Assembly: GCA_944381635.1 (NCBI GenBank)
Contig: CALWLY010000015.1
Span: forward strand, 21,691-85,690
Source: an uncultured Lachnospiraceae bacterium
Lineage (GTDB): Bacteria; Bacillota; Clostridia; Lachnospirales; Lachnospiraceae
Length of the DNA: 64,000 bases
Direction of reading: 5' to 3'
In this document: positions 17,348-26,465 of the stretch, one piece after another
How positions within the stretch are numbered: the stretch's first letter is position 1
Layout of the letters: every line of letters starts with the position of its first letter
Notes under the pieces: model-generated
Told to the model about the DNA's origin: nothing
Seen by the model: the letters and a program-made list of their open reading frames with translations, nothing else
The model's database searches: none
Made by a program: the position numbers and the translations under genes

Positions 17348-19642
17348 ATGGTAACATTGACAAAAGGCGGTGCCTATCTGCTTAACGGCACCGAACTGAT
17401 TCTGGATCATGAAGAAGCCGGCAGCCAGCTGGCGGCAAAAACAGGAAAGACCATCACCAAGGAAGAGGCTGCAAAGCAGACGATAGCCTATGGGATTTTA
17501 AAAGACCATAATACTTCCGGAAACATGGAAAAACTGAAAATTAAATTTGATAAACTGACTTCCCACGATATTACTTTTGTGGGAATCATTCAGACTGCAA
17601 GGGCATCAGGACTGACGAAATTCCCGATTCCCTATGTGCTTACAAACTGCCACAACTCTCTCTGCGCGGTAGGCGGAACCATCAATGAAGACGATCACAT
17701 GTTTGGTTTAAGCTGTGCGAAAAAGTACGGCGGCGTGTATGTTCCCCCTCATCAGGCAGTCATTCATCAGTACGCAAGAGAGATGATGGCCGGAGGCGGA
17801 AAAATGATTTTAGGTTCCGACTCACACACCCGTTACGGCGCGCTTGGAACAATGGCAATGGGCGAGGGCGGTCCGGAGCTGGTAAAACAGCTGCTGAATC
17901 AGACCTATGATATCAATATGCCGGGCGTTGTAGGCGTATATATGACAGGAACTCCGGCAAAGGGCGTAGGACCTCAGGACGTTGCGCTTGCGATCATCGG
18001 CGCGGTCTTTGCAAACGGCTATGTAAAAAATAAAGTAATGGAATTTGTAGGCCCTGGAATTTCCAATCTGAGCGCGGATTTCCGTATCGGCATCGATGTT
18101 ATGACTACAGAAACCACCTGCCTGTCTTCCATCTGGAGAACAGACGATGAGATTAAGGATTTCTATGAAATCCATGGACGCAGTGAGGAATACAAAGAGT
18201 TAAATCCTGGGGATGTGGCATACTATGACGGTATGATCGTGGTAGAGCTGGATAAGGTGAAACCTATGATTGCCATGCCGTTCCATCCGAGCAACACCTA
18301 CACCATTGAGGAACTCAATGCCAACTTAACGGACATTCTGGCTGACGTTGAAAAGAAAGCGCTGGTGAGCCTTGACGGCGCTGTGGAATACAGCTTAAAA
18401 GACAAGGTAAGAGACGGAAAATTCTATGTGGACCAGGGAATCATCGCAGGCTGTGCCGGCGGCGGATTTGAAAATATCTGTGCTGCAGCTGACATTCTGA
18501 AAGGCTCCTACATCGGTTCCGACGGCTTTACGCTGAGCGTTTATCCGGCTTCCATGCCTATTTATATGGAACTGATCAAAAACGGCTGTGCGGCAGCCAT
18601 TCTGGAAACAGGTGCTGTGATGAAGACAGCGTTCTGCGGACCGTGTTTTGGCGCAGGGGACACTCCTGCAAACAATGCGTTCAGTATTCGTCATTCCACC
18701 AGAAACTTCCCCAACAGAGAAGGATCCAAGCTGCAGAATGGACAGATCGCTTCCGTGGCACTGATGGATGCACGTTCCATTGCAGCTACCGCAGCAAACA
18801 AGGGACTTCTCACGCCTGCTACAGATTTTGACGGACCGATTGGAAAATACCGTTATCATTTTGATGCAAATATTTATAAAAACCGTGTGTTTGATTCCAA
18901 AGGTGTGGCAGATCCCAGCGTGGAGATCCAGTTCGGACCAAACATCAAAGACTGGCCCGCTATGTGCGAGCTGCCGCAAAACCTGGTTCTGCGCGTGGTG
19001 TCCGAGATCCACGACCCGGTTACTACCACAGACGAGCTGATTCCTTCCGGAGAAACATCCTCCTATCGTTCCAATCCTTTGGGACTGGCAGAGTTTACTC
19101 TCTCCAGAAAAGATCCTGCTTATGTGGGACTGGCAAAGGATATTCAGAAAGCGCAGAAGTCTGTAATGGAAGGAAAATGCCCTCTTGAGGCAAAACCGGA
19201 ATTAAAAGAAGTGATGGAAACGATCCAGAAAGATTTTCCTGAGACAGGAGAAGGAAATATAGGATTTGGCTCTACGATTTTTGCTGTAAAACCGGGAGAC
19301 GGATCTGCCAGAGAACAGGCGGCAAGCTGCCAGAAAGTTCTGGGAGGCTGGGCAAACATTGCCAACGAATATGCTACCAAGCGTTACCGCTCCAACCTGA
19401 TCAACTGGGGCATGCTTCCTTTCCTGATTCCGGAAGGAGAACTTCCTTTTGCCAACAAGGATTATCTTTTCATTCCGGGAATCCGCAGGGCAGTGGAAGA
19501 AAAACAGGCACAGATTACGGCCTATACTGTAAAAGACGGACAGCTGACTCCGTTCACCCTTACCCTGGGCGAACTGACAGATGAGGAAAGACAGATCATC
19601 TTAAAGGGCTGCCTGATCAATTACAACCGCGTGGAAGAATAA
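17348..19642 (+). CDS. aconitase-superfamily hydratase (YbhJ-like)
   Basis: A 764-residue protein of the aconitase fold. Typical segments are [41 protein letters not shown], and the cluster-ligand region [15 protein letters not shown], followed by [12 protein letters not shown]. It is most like the uncharacterised YbhJ hydratase group and not the canonical citrate-cycle aconitase. The substrate is therefore unknown, though a hydroxy-acid dehydration is expected. The ATG at 17348 after AAAGGAGGGCTCTT is used; an upstream in-frame start at 17261 adds an unrelated tail. A MITE lies 110 bp upstream. Confidence 0.85.
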   Translation: MVTLTKGGAYLLNGTELILDHEEAGSQLAAKTGKTITKEEAAKQTIAYGILKDHNTSGNMEKLKIKFDKLTSHDITFVGIIQTARASGLTKFPIPYVLTNCHNSLCAVGGTINEDDHMFGLSCAKKYGGVYVPPHQAVIHQYAREMMAGGGKMILGSDSHTRYGALGTMAMGEGGPELVKQLLNQTYDINMPGVVGVYMTGTPAKGVGPQDVALAIIGAVFANGYVKNKVMEFVGPGISNLSADFRIGIDVMTTETTCLSSIWRTDDEIKDFYEIHGRSEEYKELNPGDVAYYDGMIVVELDKVKPMIAMPFHPSNTYTIEELNANLTDILADVEKKALVSLDGAVEYSLKDKVRDGKFYVDQGIIAGCAGGGFENICAAADILKGSYIGSDGFTLSVYPASMPIYMELIKNGCAAAILETGAVMKTAFCGPCFGAGDTPANNAFSIRHSTRNFPNREGSKLQNGQIASVALMDARSIAATAANKGLLTPATDFDGPIGKYRYHFDANIYKNRVFDSKGVADPSVEIQFGPNIKDWPAMCELPQNLVLRVVSEIHDPVTTTDELIPSGETSSYRSNPLGLAEFTLSRKDPAYVGLAKDIQKAQKSVMEGKCPLEAKPELKEVMETIQKDFPETGEGNIGFGSTIFAVKPGDGSAREQAASCQKVLGGWANIANEYATKRYRSNLINWGMLPFLIPEGELPFANKDYLFIPGIRRAVEEKQAQITAYTVKDGQLTPFTLTLGELTDEERQIILKGCLINYNRVEE

Positions 19643-19649
19643 AGCGCAC

Positions 19650-19676
19650 ATAAAATCCTCAGGCATTACATACACT
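19650..19676 (+). promoter_or_regulatory. sigma-E-type promoter of spoIID
   Basis: ATA (19650-19652), 16-bp spacer, CATACACT (19669-19676). This matches the sigma-E consensus ATA-N16-18-CATACANT of the mother cell and lies 30 bp before the spoIID start. Confidence 0.75.
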
Positions 19677-19705
19677 GTGATAATAAATGAGCAGGGGGAC
19701 TGCCT

Positions 19706-20686
19706 TTGGATTACCGAGAAAGAGAAAGAATAGAAAGAACCGTGAGGAAAAGGCGTCTGCATACGCTTCTTACGGTTCTTTTTTTTATGTTTATGGTTCC
19801 CTACGTGATCAGCCTGTTTGCAGGACAATACCGGGAAAGGGCAGTGCTTTCTTCTACAGACGGACTGCTGATATCTTATGATACCGGGAAAGGCAGTCTG
19901 ATCCTGCCGCTGGATGAGTATCTGCAGGGGGCGCTTGCGGTGAGCATTCCGGCGGAATGTGAGGAGGAGGCTTTGCGTTCTCAGGCGGTGATTCTGCGCA
20001 CACTTTGCTATTATATTTACGAAAATCGGGAAAATGTGGAGGACAGAGTGATTCTGGCCGAAGCGCTGGGACAGGATTACAGGAACAGCAGTCAGCGCAG
20101 AGAAATGTGGGGAGACTCCTTTGAAGAAAAAGAAGAAAAAATGAAAAAAGCGGTGGAAAGCACAGACGGAATGGTGCTTACCATGGAGGGAAAGGTGATG
20201 GAACCGGCTTACTTCTGGCTCAGCGGCGGAAATACCAGAGACGGCAGTGAAGTGTTGGGGGAAGAAAGAGGAGTGGGTTTCGTGAGCGTGCCCTGTGACA
20301 GAGACAGGGAGGCGGAGGATTATCTTCAGAAAACCGAGATAAACCTGTCAGAATTTTTTCAGATTCTGGAGGATTATACCGGAGCAGACGCAGACGGGGG
20401 AGAACAGAAAATAACATTGCTCAGGGATTCCGCAGGTTATGTGCTGAAAGTACAGTATCTGAATGAGGAAATTTCCGGCGAAAAATTCAGAGAACTTTTT
20501 TCGCTGCCTTCCTCCTGCTTTGAGATAGAAACCATGGGAAGAAACGTGGTCATTACTACAAGAGGGGTGGGACACGGACTGGGTTACGACCAGTATTACG
20601 GAAATTATCTGGCTCAAAACGGAAATGATTACGTAGAAATTCTTAACTACTTTTTCCCTGATTTTGTAATTGAAAAAATGGAATGA
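19706..20686 (+). CDS. spoIID: stage II sporulation protein D
   Basis: A 326-residue membrane-anchored lytic transglycosylase that trims septal peptidoglycan during engulfment. A basic N terminus (RKRRLH) is followed by one transmembrane helix, then the SpoIID/LytB domain: LDEYLQGALAVSIPAECEEEALRSQAVILRT, YFWLSGGNT and, at the end, RGVGHGLGYDQYYGNYLA. The conserved Glu in AECEEEAL is where the catalytic Glu is expected. The TTG at 19706 follows GCAGGGGGAC; the next ATG would cut into the membrane helix. A sigma-E promoter lies upstream and a spoIIQ-like gene follows, as in other Clostridia. Confidence 0.9.
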   Translation: MDYRERERIERTVRKRRLHTLLTVLFFMFMVPYVISLFAGQYRERAVLSSTDGLLISYDTGKGSLILPLDEYLQGALAVSIPAECEEEALRSQAVILRTLCYYIYENRENVEDRVILAEALGQDYRNSSQRREMWGDSFEEKEEKMKKAVESTDGMVLTMEGKVMEPAYFWLSGGNTRDGSEVLGEERGVGFVSVPCDRDREAEDYLQKTEINLSEFFQILEDYTGADADGGEQKITLLRDSAGYVLKVQYLNEEISGEKFRELFSLPSSCFEIETMGRNVVITTRGVGHGLGYDQYYGNYLAQNGNDYVEILNYFFPDFVIEKME

Positions 20687-20696
20687 GCGGGAAATG

Positions 20697-20725
20697 GAAT
20701 AAATAAGCAGATTCAGGAAAAACTA
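20697..20725 (+). promoter_or_regulatory. possible sigma-F-type promoter of the spoIIQ-like gene
   Basis: GAATA (20697-20701), 14-bp spacer, GGAAAAACTA (20716-20725), close to the forespore consensus GYWTA-N15-GGNRANANTR. The -35 is off by one base and the spacer by one. Confidence 0.5.
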
Positions 20726-20766
20726 AGCTTGACTCTAAAATTTACGGATAGAAAGGACCGATAATT

Positions 20767-21723
20767 ATGCGAAGAAGGAGATCAAGCGATAAAAAAGAAA
20801 AAGCAGTTATGATAGCGTCCAGCGTTCTGGTACTGGGGGCGTTGACGGTAACGGGGCTGTATATTTATCAGGCGGGAAATACGGAACCGAAAGAGGAATA
20901 TCAGGTAGAAATGGCGCAGGAGGAAGAAAGTTCTCAGGAGCTTGCGGGAGTTCACGAAGCAGAGAAATCGGAGGATCTGGGGGAACTGGATTATGCGCCT
21001 TTGGAGGAAGAACTGGATCTGCAGCAGGTGGGAAACAGTAATGTAAAAAACCAGCAGAAGACGGAGAAAGAGGAAAGGTCGGCACAGGAAAAGGAAGAGA
21101 CACAAAACAGTGATGCCGGGCAGAAGGAGCAGGCTCTGGCAGAGGAAGACGTATTGTTAAAAGTAGGAGCTTCCGGAGTGGTGTCCGGAAATGATGCCGC
21201 TTACCTGTCTGACGTGGAAGAGCAGGCTCTGGAGGAAGAAGCACAGGCTGAGGAAGAGGCAGAGGCTCAGGAAGCTTTGGCAGAAGCGGAAAATTCGCCG
21301 GCGCTTCATTTCTCGGAGGAAACCATGCTGGAATGGCCCATTGTGGGCAACATTCTGATCAATTACAGCATGGACAAGACGGTTTATTTTCCCACACTGG
21401 ATCAGTATAAATACAATCCTGCCCTGATCATTGCTGCTACCCAGGGGTCCAATATTACCTGCGCAGCCAACGGAAAAGTGACGGCCGTCTATCACGACCC
21501 GGAGATCGGAAACGCGGTGGAGACAGACCTTGGGGATGGCTATAAGCTCACATACGGTCAGCTGACAGATATCACCGTAAGGGAGGGCGATTATATTACG
21601 GCCGGTGAGCTGTTGGGAAAGGTGGCCGCTCCCACCAAATACTACAGCGTTGAGGGAACCAATGTATATTTTAAACTGACAAAGGACGGGGAACCGGTAA
21701 ATCCCATGAACTGGCTTTCTTAA
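20767..21723 (+). CDS. spoIIQ: SpoIIQ-like LytM/M23 protein, catalytically degenerate
   Basis: A 318-residue forespore membrane protein expected to pair with SpoIIIAH across the engulfment septum. One transmembrane helix (VMIASSVLVLGALTVTGLYIY) is followed by a ~140-residue Glu/Ala-rich linker, then a C-terminal LytM/M23 fold (from about residue 185). The M23 zinc ligands are missing: the HxGxD position reads ATQGSN, YAHL is YGQL, and HLHFE is NVYFKL. The protein is thus probably a structural partner and not a peptidase. It directly follows spoIID, the usual clostridial order. Confidence 0.82.
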   Translation: MRRRRSSDKKEKAVMIASSVLVLGALTVTGLYIYQAGNTEPKEEYQVEMAQEEESSQELAGVHEAEKSEDLGELDYAPLEEELDLQQVGNSNVKNQQKTEKEERSAQEKEETQNSDAGQKEQALAEEDVLLKVGASGVVSGNDAAYLSDVEEQALEEEAQAEEEAEAQEALAEAENSPALHFSEETMLEWPIVGNILINYSMDKTVYFPTLDQYKYNPALIIAATQGSNITCAANGKVTAVYHDPEIGNAVETDLGDGYKLTYGQLTDITVREGDYITAGELLGKVAAPTKYYSVEGTNVYFKLTKDGEPVNPMNWLS

Positions 21724-21737
21724 GTTTTTCCTAAATA

Positions 21738-21806
21738 AGCACTTATTATCCTCTGTTTCTTAAAGACCCCTCTTTTTAGAAACAGGGGATAAAGTGCTGT
21801 TTTTTG
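21738..21806 (+). terminator. terminator after spoIIQ
   Basis: Long stem AGCACTTATTATCC..TGTTTCT / AGAAACAGGGGATAAAGTGCT followed by GTTTTTTG. Confidence 0.75.
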
Positions 21807-21887
21807 CCTTTGCCTTAAAAAAACGAGCCTGACTGCCGCCGGGGCTGCCGGCACCTTGTTTTTCCAAAGAAATTCCGAAAAAGAGAC

Positions 21888-21916
21888 TTTACCATACAAG
21901 GAAGAAAGCGTATACT
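21888..21916 (+). promoter_or_regulatory. sigma-A promoter of ddl
   Basis: TTTACC (21888-21893) and TATACT (21911-21916) with a 17-bp spacer, about 110 bp before the ddl start codon. Confidence 0.65.
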
Positions 21917-22023
21917 GATAAAGATTAAAACAGAAAAAGGTAATGGGTATCCATATTACCACGGAGTTCTTCGCACTTTGTGCTCTCAAAATTCTGAAAA
22001 AGAAGACAGGAGTGGATAAAAAG

Positions 22024-23055
22024 ATGAAAATAGTAGTATTAGGCGGCGGCATCAGTACAGAAAGAGATGTTTCTCTCACATCAAGCCGCATGATTTATCA
22101 GGCACTGAAAAAACTGGGACATCAGGCTATCCTTCTGGATGTGTATCTGGGACTGGAGGAAGAGGATGTATCCGGAGTCTTTGAAAGTGACAGAGACTGG
22201 GCAGAGGGAATCGGAAATGTGGCTGTAATCAATCCGGATGTGTCTGCCATCAAGGCGATGCGAAAAGACGGAGGAAAAAGCTTTTTCGGACCTAATGTAA
22301 TCAAAATCTGTCAGATGGCGGATATTGTTTTTCTGGGACTTCACGGAGAAAACGGAGAAAACGGAAAAGTGCAGGCTGCCTTTGACCTGTTCGGGATCCG
22401 TTACACAGGCACGGATTATGTAAGCTCCGCACTTGCCATGGACAAAAAGCTGGCAAAGGAACTGTTTTTTTATCACAATATCCCCACACCCAAAAGCATT
22501 TCTGTGCGTAAAGGGGAGAAAACGGAGCACGAGATCCAGGTTCCCTGCGTGGTGAAAGTCTGCAGCGGCGGTTCCAGTGTGGGTGTAGTGATCGTAAACA
22601 CGAAGGAAGAATACGAGCAGGCGTTGGAAGAAGCTTTCCGCTATGATGATGAGGTTTTAGTGGAACAGTACATAAAGGGACGGGAATTCACCTGCGGCGT
22701 GATCGAAGGAAAAGCACTTCCGATTGTGGAAATTGCGCCGAAAGAAGGATTTTATGATTATAAAAACAAATACCAGGCCGGAAGTACGGTGGAGACCTGC
22801 CCGGCACATTTAGAGGAAGACAAGACGAAAGAAATTCAGAGAATTTCCGAGAAAGTATTTGAAGTTCTCCGGCTGAAAAAATATGCGCGCATGGATTTTA
22901 TGATGAGCGAAGAGGGAGAAATTTACTGCCTGGAGGCCAATACTCTTCCGGGTATGACTCCCACATCCCTGATACCTCAGGAAGCGGCAGCAGTGGGTAT
23001 GAGCTTTGAACAGCTTTGTCAGAAAATCGTGGATATTTCCATGGACGCGGACTAA
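22024..23055 (+). CDS. ddl: D-alanine--D-alanine ligase
   Basis: A 343-residue ATP-grasp enzyme that makes the D-Ala-D-Ala dipeptide for peptidoglycan. Features are VVLGGGISTERDVSLTSS at the N terminus, the ATP-grasp loop KVCSGGSSVGVVIV near residue 180, and the C-terminal metal/substrate segment LEANTLPGMTPTSLIPQEA. The ATG at 22024 after AGGAGTGG is preferred over upstream in-frame codons. murF lies 108 bp downstream, so the next two steps of the pathway are encoded together. Confidence 0.93.
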   Translation: MKIVVLGGGISTERDVSLTSSRMIYQALKKLGHQAILLDVYLGLEEEDVSGVFESDRDWAEGIGNVAVINPDVSAIKAMRKDGGKSFFGPNVIKICQMADIVFLGLHGENGENGKVQAAFDLFGIRYTGTDYVSSALAMDKKLAKELFFYHNIPTPKSISVRKGEKTEHEIQVPCVVKVCSGGSSVGVVIVNTKEEYEQALEEAFRYDDEVLVEQYIKGREFTCGVIEGKALPIVEIAPKEGFYDYKNKYQAGSTVETCPAHLEEDKTKEIQRISEKVFEVLRLKKYARMDFMMSEEGEIYCLEANTLPGMTPTSLIPQEAAAVGMSFEQLCQKIVDISMDAD

Positions 23056-23163
23056 GATGCATTGGCCGAAAAAAGGGCTGTAAATCTCTAAAATCACGCG
23101 GCAGCAAAATTGGACTGTCCGTTGATCCAGGCTGAGAATTTTTGTAGAAAGGACGCATAGATT

Positions 23164-24609
23164 ATGAAAGAAATGACATTGCTGGCAGCTGCCAAGGCAT
23201 GCGGCGGAAAGCTGGTGATTCCCATTCGGCCTAGTACGCGAAAACAGGCGGAGGGAGTTTCCTGTGAAGCTTTGAAAAAGAAAACAATGATAAGAAGTTC
23301 GGCAGGCTCCATGGTAAAAGGAGTGGTGCTGGATTCCAGAAAAATAGAACCCGGTTTTCTCTTTATTGCCACAAAAGGCGAAAGAGTGGACGGACATAAA
23401 TTCATCCCGGATGTGTTTGAAAAAGGCGCTGTGGGGGTAGTCTGCCAGGATGAGCCCCAGCAGGCAGACGGACCGTATATTCTGGTAAAAGACAGTTTTC
23501 AGGCGCTGAAAGATATTGCTTCTTATTACAGGGAGACGATGCCGGTTCCTGTGGTAGGCATAACCGGAAGTGTGGGAAAGACAAGTACCAAGGAATTTAT
23601 CGCTGCAGTTTTGGCTCAAAAGTATAAGGTGCACAAAACAGAAGGAAATTATAACAACGAAGTGGGCGTGCCTCTGACACTTCTGGCCATGCCGGAAGAT
23701 ACGGAAATGGCGGTGATCGAGATGGGAATCAATCACTTCGGGGAAATGCACCGGTTAAGTCAGATAGTGCGTCCGGACATCTGTGTGATGACCAACATCG
23801 GAGAATGCCATCTGGAGTTTCTGGGAAGCAGGCAGGGAATCCTGAAAGCAAAATCAGAGATGTTTGACTTTATGAATCCTCAGGGAAGCGTCTGCGTCAA
23901 CGGAGACGATGATATGCTGAGCACGATTTCGGAGGTGCATGGGAAAAAGCCTCTCCGCTTTGGACTTTCGTCTTCCAACGATATTTATGCGGATGAAATT
24001 GTAAACAAAGGACTTCTGGGAAGTGAAGCCACGATTCATGTGAAAACGGAAGGCAGGGAAGAAAAATTTTCTGTTTCCATTCCTCTTCCGGGCATTCATA
24101 TGGTATACAATGCGCTGGCAGCCACAGCCGCAGGCCTGATAAGCGGTCTTTGCTGTGAGGAAATTGCCCGTGGAATCGCATCGGTTTCTGCAGTAGGAGG
24201 AAGAAGCCGGGTGGTGAATGTCGGGGACTTTGTCCTGATTGATGACTGTTACAATGCCAATCCGGTTTCTATGGAGGCGGCCCTGGATCTTCTCACCACG
24301 GCAGAGGGAAGAAAAATAGCGGTTCTGGGAGATATGTTTGAACTGGGCAGCGATGAAAAAGCTTTGCATGCCAGAGTAGGGGCATATTCCGCCGAAAAAA
24401 ATATAGACTGCCTGATCTGCGCGGGAAGTCTTTCCGAAGAGATGGCAAAAGCAGCGCGGGAAGCGGGAATGAAGAATGTTTTTTACTTTGCGGACACGAA
24501 AGCGCTGGAAGAAGGGCTTTTTTCTCTGATAAAAAAAGGAGATACCATCTTAGTGAAGGCATCTCACGGAATGGGATACTCTGCAATTGTAAAAATGCTG
24601 GAAAATTAA
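23164..24609 (+). CDS. murF: UDP-MurNAc-tripeptide--D-Ala-D-Ala ligase
   Basis: A 481-residue Mur ligase that adds the D-Ala-D-Ala made by Ddl to the UDP-MurNAc-tripeptide, the last cytosolic step of the pentapeptide. Seen are the substrate-binding N-terminal domain (VVLDSRKIEPGFLFIATKGERVDGHKF), the P-loop GITGSVGKTSTKEF, NYNNEVGVPLTLL, and the C-terminal DDCYNANPVSMEAALDLL segment. The start ATG has AGAAAGGACGC upstream. It forms a cell-wall pair with ddl. Confidence 0.95.
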   Translation: MKEMTLLAAAKACGGKLVIPIRPSTRKQAEGVSCEALKKKTMIRSSAGSMVKGVVLDSRKIEPGFLFIATKGERVDGHKFIPDVFEKGAVGVVCQDEPQQADGPYILVKDSFQALKDIASYYRETMPVPVVGITGSVGKTSTKEFIAAVLAQKYKVHKTEGNYNNEVGVPLTLLAMPEDTEMAVIEMGINHFGEMHRLSQIVRPDICVMTNIGECHLEFLGSRQGILKAKSEMFDFMNPQGSVCVNGDDDMLSTISEVHGKKPLRFGLSSSNDIYADEIVNKGLLGSEATIHVKTEGREEKFSVSIPLPGIHMVYNALAATAAGLISGLCCEEIARGIASVSAVGGRSRVVNVGDFVLIDDCYNANPVSMEAALDLLTTAEGRKIAVLGDMFELGSDEKALHARVGAYSAEKNIDCLICAGSLSEEMAKAAREAGMKNVFYFADTKALEEGLFSLIKKGDTILVKASHGMGYSAIVKMLEN

Positions 24610-24622
24610 AAGATATTTTTTT

Positions 24623-24667
24623 AGCGTCGGTGTACAGGGGCGTATTGTATTCCTGTACACCGACGCT
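24623..24667. terminator. 16-bp perfect inverted repeat, bidirectional terminator
   Basis: AGCGTCGGTGTACAGG (24623-24638) pairs with CCTGTACACCGACGCT (24652-24667). It lies between convergent murF and plsC. A decayed relative is seen near 3908-3943. Confidence 0.65.
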
Positions 24668-24672
24668 GCCTG

Positions 24673-25407
24673 TCACAAAAGATTTTTGTTTTTAAAATAC
24701 ATGGTTTCGATCTGGTTCTTCACTTTTTCGGGAAGAACCTTTTTTTCGTTTCGATCCAGGCTGTCCGTATAAATCGGTTCTCCGTATTCGATAATTACGT
24801 GAGCTTTTTTTATTTTGGGCAGATGGTCCTCGAAAATGGCCCCTGCATTGACAATGGAAATGGGAACGATGGGGCAGCCGGATTTCTCAGCCATTTTAAA
24901 GCTTCCTGCATGGAAGGGAAGAAAGGTGTCGTTGACCTTGTTTCTGGTTCCTTCCGGGAAAATGCAGATGGAAATTCCGGATTTGAGTTTTTCAACTCCT
25001 TCCAGGATGGTTTTCATGCCTTCCTTGAGATTTTCACGGTCTAAAAAAAGACAGTGCAGATTTTTCATCCAGTCTTTCAGCAGAGGATAACGCAGCATTT
25101 CCTTTTTGGCAACGTATCCGGTAGGGCGGGGAACTCTCACATAAGTTAAAAGAATGTCAAAGTAGCTTCTGTGATTGCCCACATACAAAACCGCCCGGTC
25201 TTTGGGAACTCGTTCCTCGCCGATGTAATCCACTTTTACGCCGGCCATTCTGATACAGCAGCGAAAGGCCCAGTTTACAATGGCAAGGGAACTCTTGTTT
25301 TTGGCATCCATATTGAATTTTCCAAGAATCCATTCTGCAATAAGCAGCGGAATACTTACAATGAGAAACAGTATAACAAAAGATGCCACACAAATGAAGC
25401 GTATCAT
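24673..25407 (-). CDS. plsC: 1-acyl-glycerol-3-phosphate acyltransferase
   Basis: A 244-residue membrane-associated acyltransferase that makes phosphatidic acid. An N-terminal hydrophobic helix (FICVASFVILFLIVSIPLLI) is followed by the HX4D catalytic motif GNHRSYFD, and later FPEGTRNK, the PlsC acceptor-binding block. The ATG at 25407 follows CAGGAGAAAACT; an upstream in-frame start at 25461 lacks a site. Stands alone between murF and a MITE-bearing gap. Confidence 0.92.
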   Translation of the reverse strand: MIRFICVASFVILFLIVSIPLLIAEWILGKFNMDAKNKSSLAIVNWAFRCCIRMAGVKVDYIGEERVPKDRAVLYVGNHRSYFDILLTYVRVPRPTGYVAKKEMLRYPLLKDWMKNLHCLFLDRENLKEGMKTILEGVEKLKSGISICIFPEGTRNKVNDTFLPFHAGSFKMAEKSGCPIVPISIVNAGAIFEDHLPKIKKAHVIIEYGEPIYTDSLDRNEKKVLPEKVKNQIETMYFKNKNLL

Positions 25408-25612
25408 AGTTTTCTCCTGTTCTGCCGCTGTAGCGGCTTGTTTTATGGAATGTCTGTGCAAAACAAAAGGCTTTTCCTCCTGCAGATTTTTAACCGGGAG
25501 AAGAAGATTCTGCAGGATACGGGAAAAGCATCTGTTTGCGCCTTATTTTTCTTATTCTACTATAAAAAGATTCCCTTTTCCATGTTTTTTAAGAATGAAA
25601 AGAAAAAAATAT

Positions 25613-25777
25613 GCAACAGTTCAGCCCGCGCCATTCGAAAAACCGCACTGACGTGCTTACTGCGGCTGCGCCGCTGTTTTTCTCATTGACCGGCGCTTAG
25701 CTCATCTGCGTATCGGCGGCAGAATTTTTATGCGAGCACAAATCCTGCCGCCGATACGCAGATGGCTGAACTGTTAC
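25613..25777 (+). mobile_element. 165-bp MITE, copy 2
   Basis: Same length and orientation as copy 1. Ends are GCAACAGTTCAGCC / GGCTGAACTGTTAC (one mismatch). No 8-bp duplication is visible around it, so this copy is probably older. The rest of the 25408-25902 gap holds a CTTTTCCTCCTGCAGA / TCTGCAGGATACGGGAAAAG hairpin (25470-25529) and no gene. Confidence 0.82.
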
Positions 25778-25902
25778 GCCAAATGCACAGGGAAAAAGTC
25801 CAGAGTTTTTCCTGAAACCATCCGCAGGCATTTTATCGTGCGAGGAATAGGACAGCTTGGGCGCAGCATAGGATGGGATAAGCACAGGTGGAAAGGGGAA
25901 GA

Positions 25903-26307
25903 ATGATGAAGCGATGTGTATGGGTGTTCCTGCTGTGTCTTTTTGTTATGGTGCTTGGAGCCTGCGGTAAAAAGGAGGAGGAAAAAAAGACCAGCCTGGA
26001 ATTTACAGTGGTGGATGAAGACAGACTTCCGGAGGAAGTAAAAAAGCTGGTGGAAGAAAAAAAAGAACAGGTATTCAAATTTACTTATGCCGACAGCGGG
26101 TATCTGTACTTGTGCATAGGATATGGAAAACAGAAAACCGGCGGCTACAGTGTGACGGTCAATGATCTGTATGCAACGGAAAATGCCATCTATGTAGATA
26201 CCAGTCTGCTTGGGCCCTCCGGAGAGACGGCCAGAAAACAGAGCGCTTCTTATCCCTATCTGGTGTTAAAGACGCCCTTTATGGATAAAGCCGTCGTGTT
26301 TGACTGA
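25903..26307 (+). CDS. PrcB-like lipoprotein
   Basis: A 134-residue secreted lipoprotein. The signal peptide MMKRCVWVFLLCLFVMVLGAC ends in the lipobox LGAC. The mature part ends with TGGYSVTVNDLYATENAIYV...SYPYLVLKTP, the pattern I associate with the PrcB C-terminal domain, found in protease-associated lipoproteins. The function is not established. The start is one of two adjacent ATGs (25903/25906) after AAAGGGGAAG. A hairpin element and pyrC follow. Confidence 0.68.
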   Translation: MMKRCVWVFLLCLFVMVLGACGKKEEEKKTSLEFTVVDEDRLPEEVKKLVEEKKEQVFKFTYADSGYLYLCIGYGKQKTGGYSVTVNDLYATENAIYVDTSLLGPSGETARKQSASYPYLVLKTPFMDKAVVFD

Positions 26308-26332
26308 CAAATTTGGGTATCGCAATATCTTT

Positions 26333-26407
26333 GATGCCAGGATCCCAAGGTCTTTCACCCACTTATGAGCAAGCTCATAGGGGCTTAGACCTTTTGACCC
26401 TGGCATC
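26333..26407 (+). repeat. CCAGGGTC hairpin element, copy 1 (pyrC leader)
   Basis: A 75-nt inverted repeat with 20-nt arms, GATGCCAGGATCCCAAGGTC and GACCTTTTGACCCTGGCATC (17 of 20 positions pair), and an inner CTTATGAGC / GCTCATAGG stem. There is no T run. It sits about 60 nt before the pyrC start. Elements with the same left arm occur at 31420 (before ispE) and 42794 (before the ABC-F gene). Confidence 0.65.
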
Positions 26408-26465
26408 TATGTATGATATGATTAAAGAAAAAAGAAGGCAGGCATTGAAAAAGGAGGAAAAGGGA

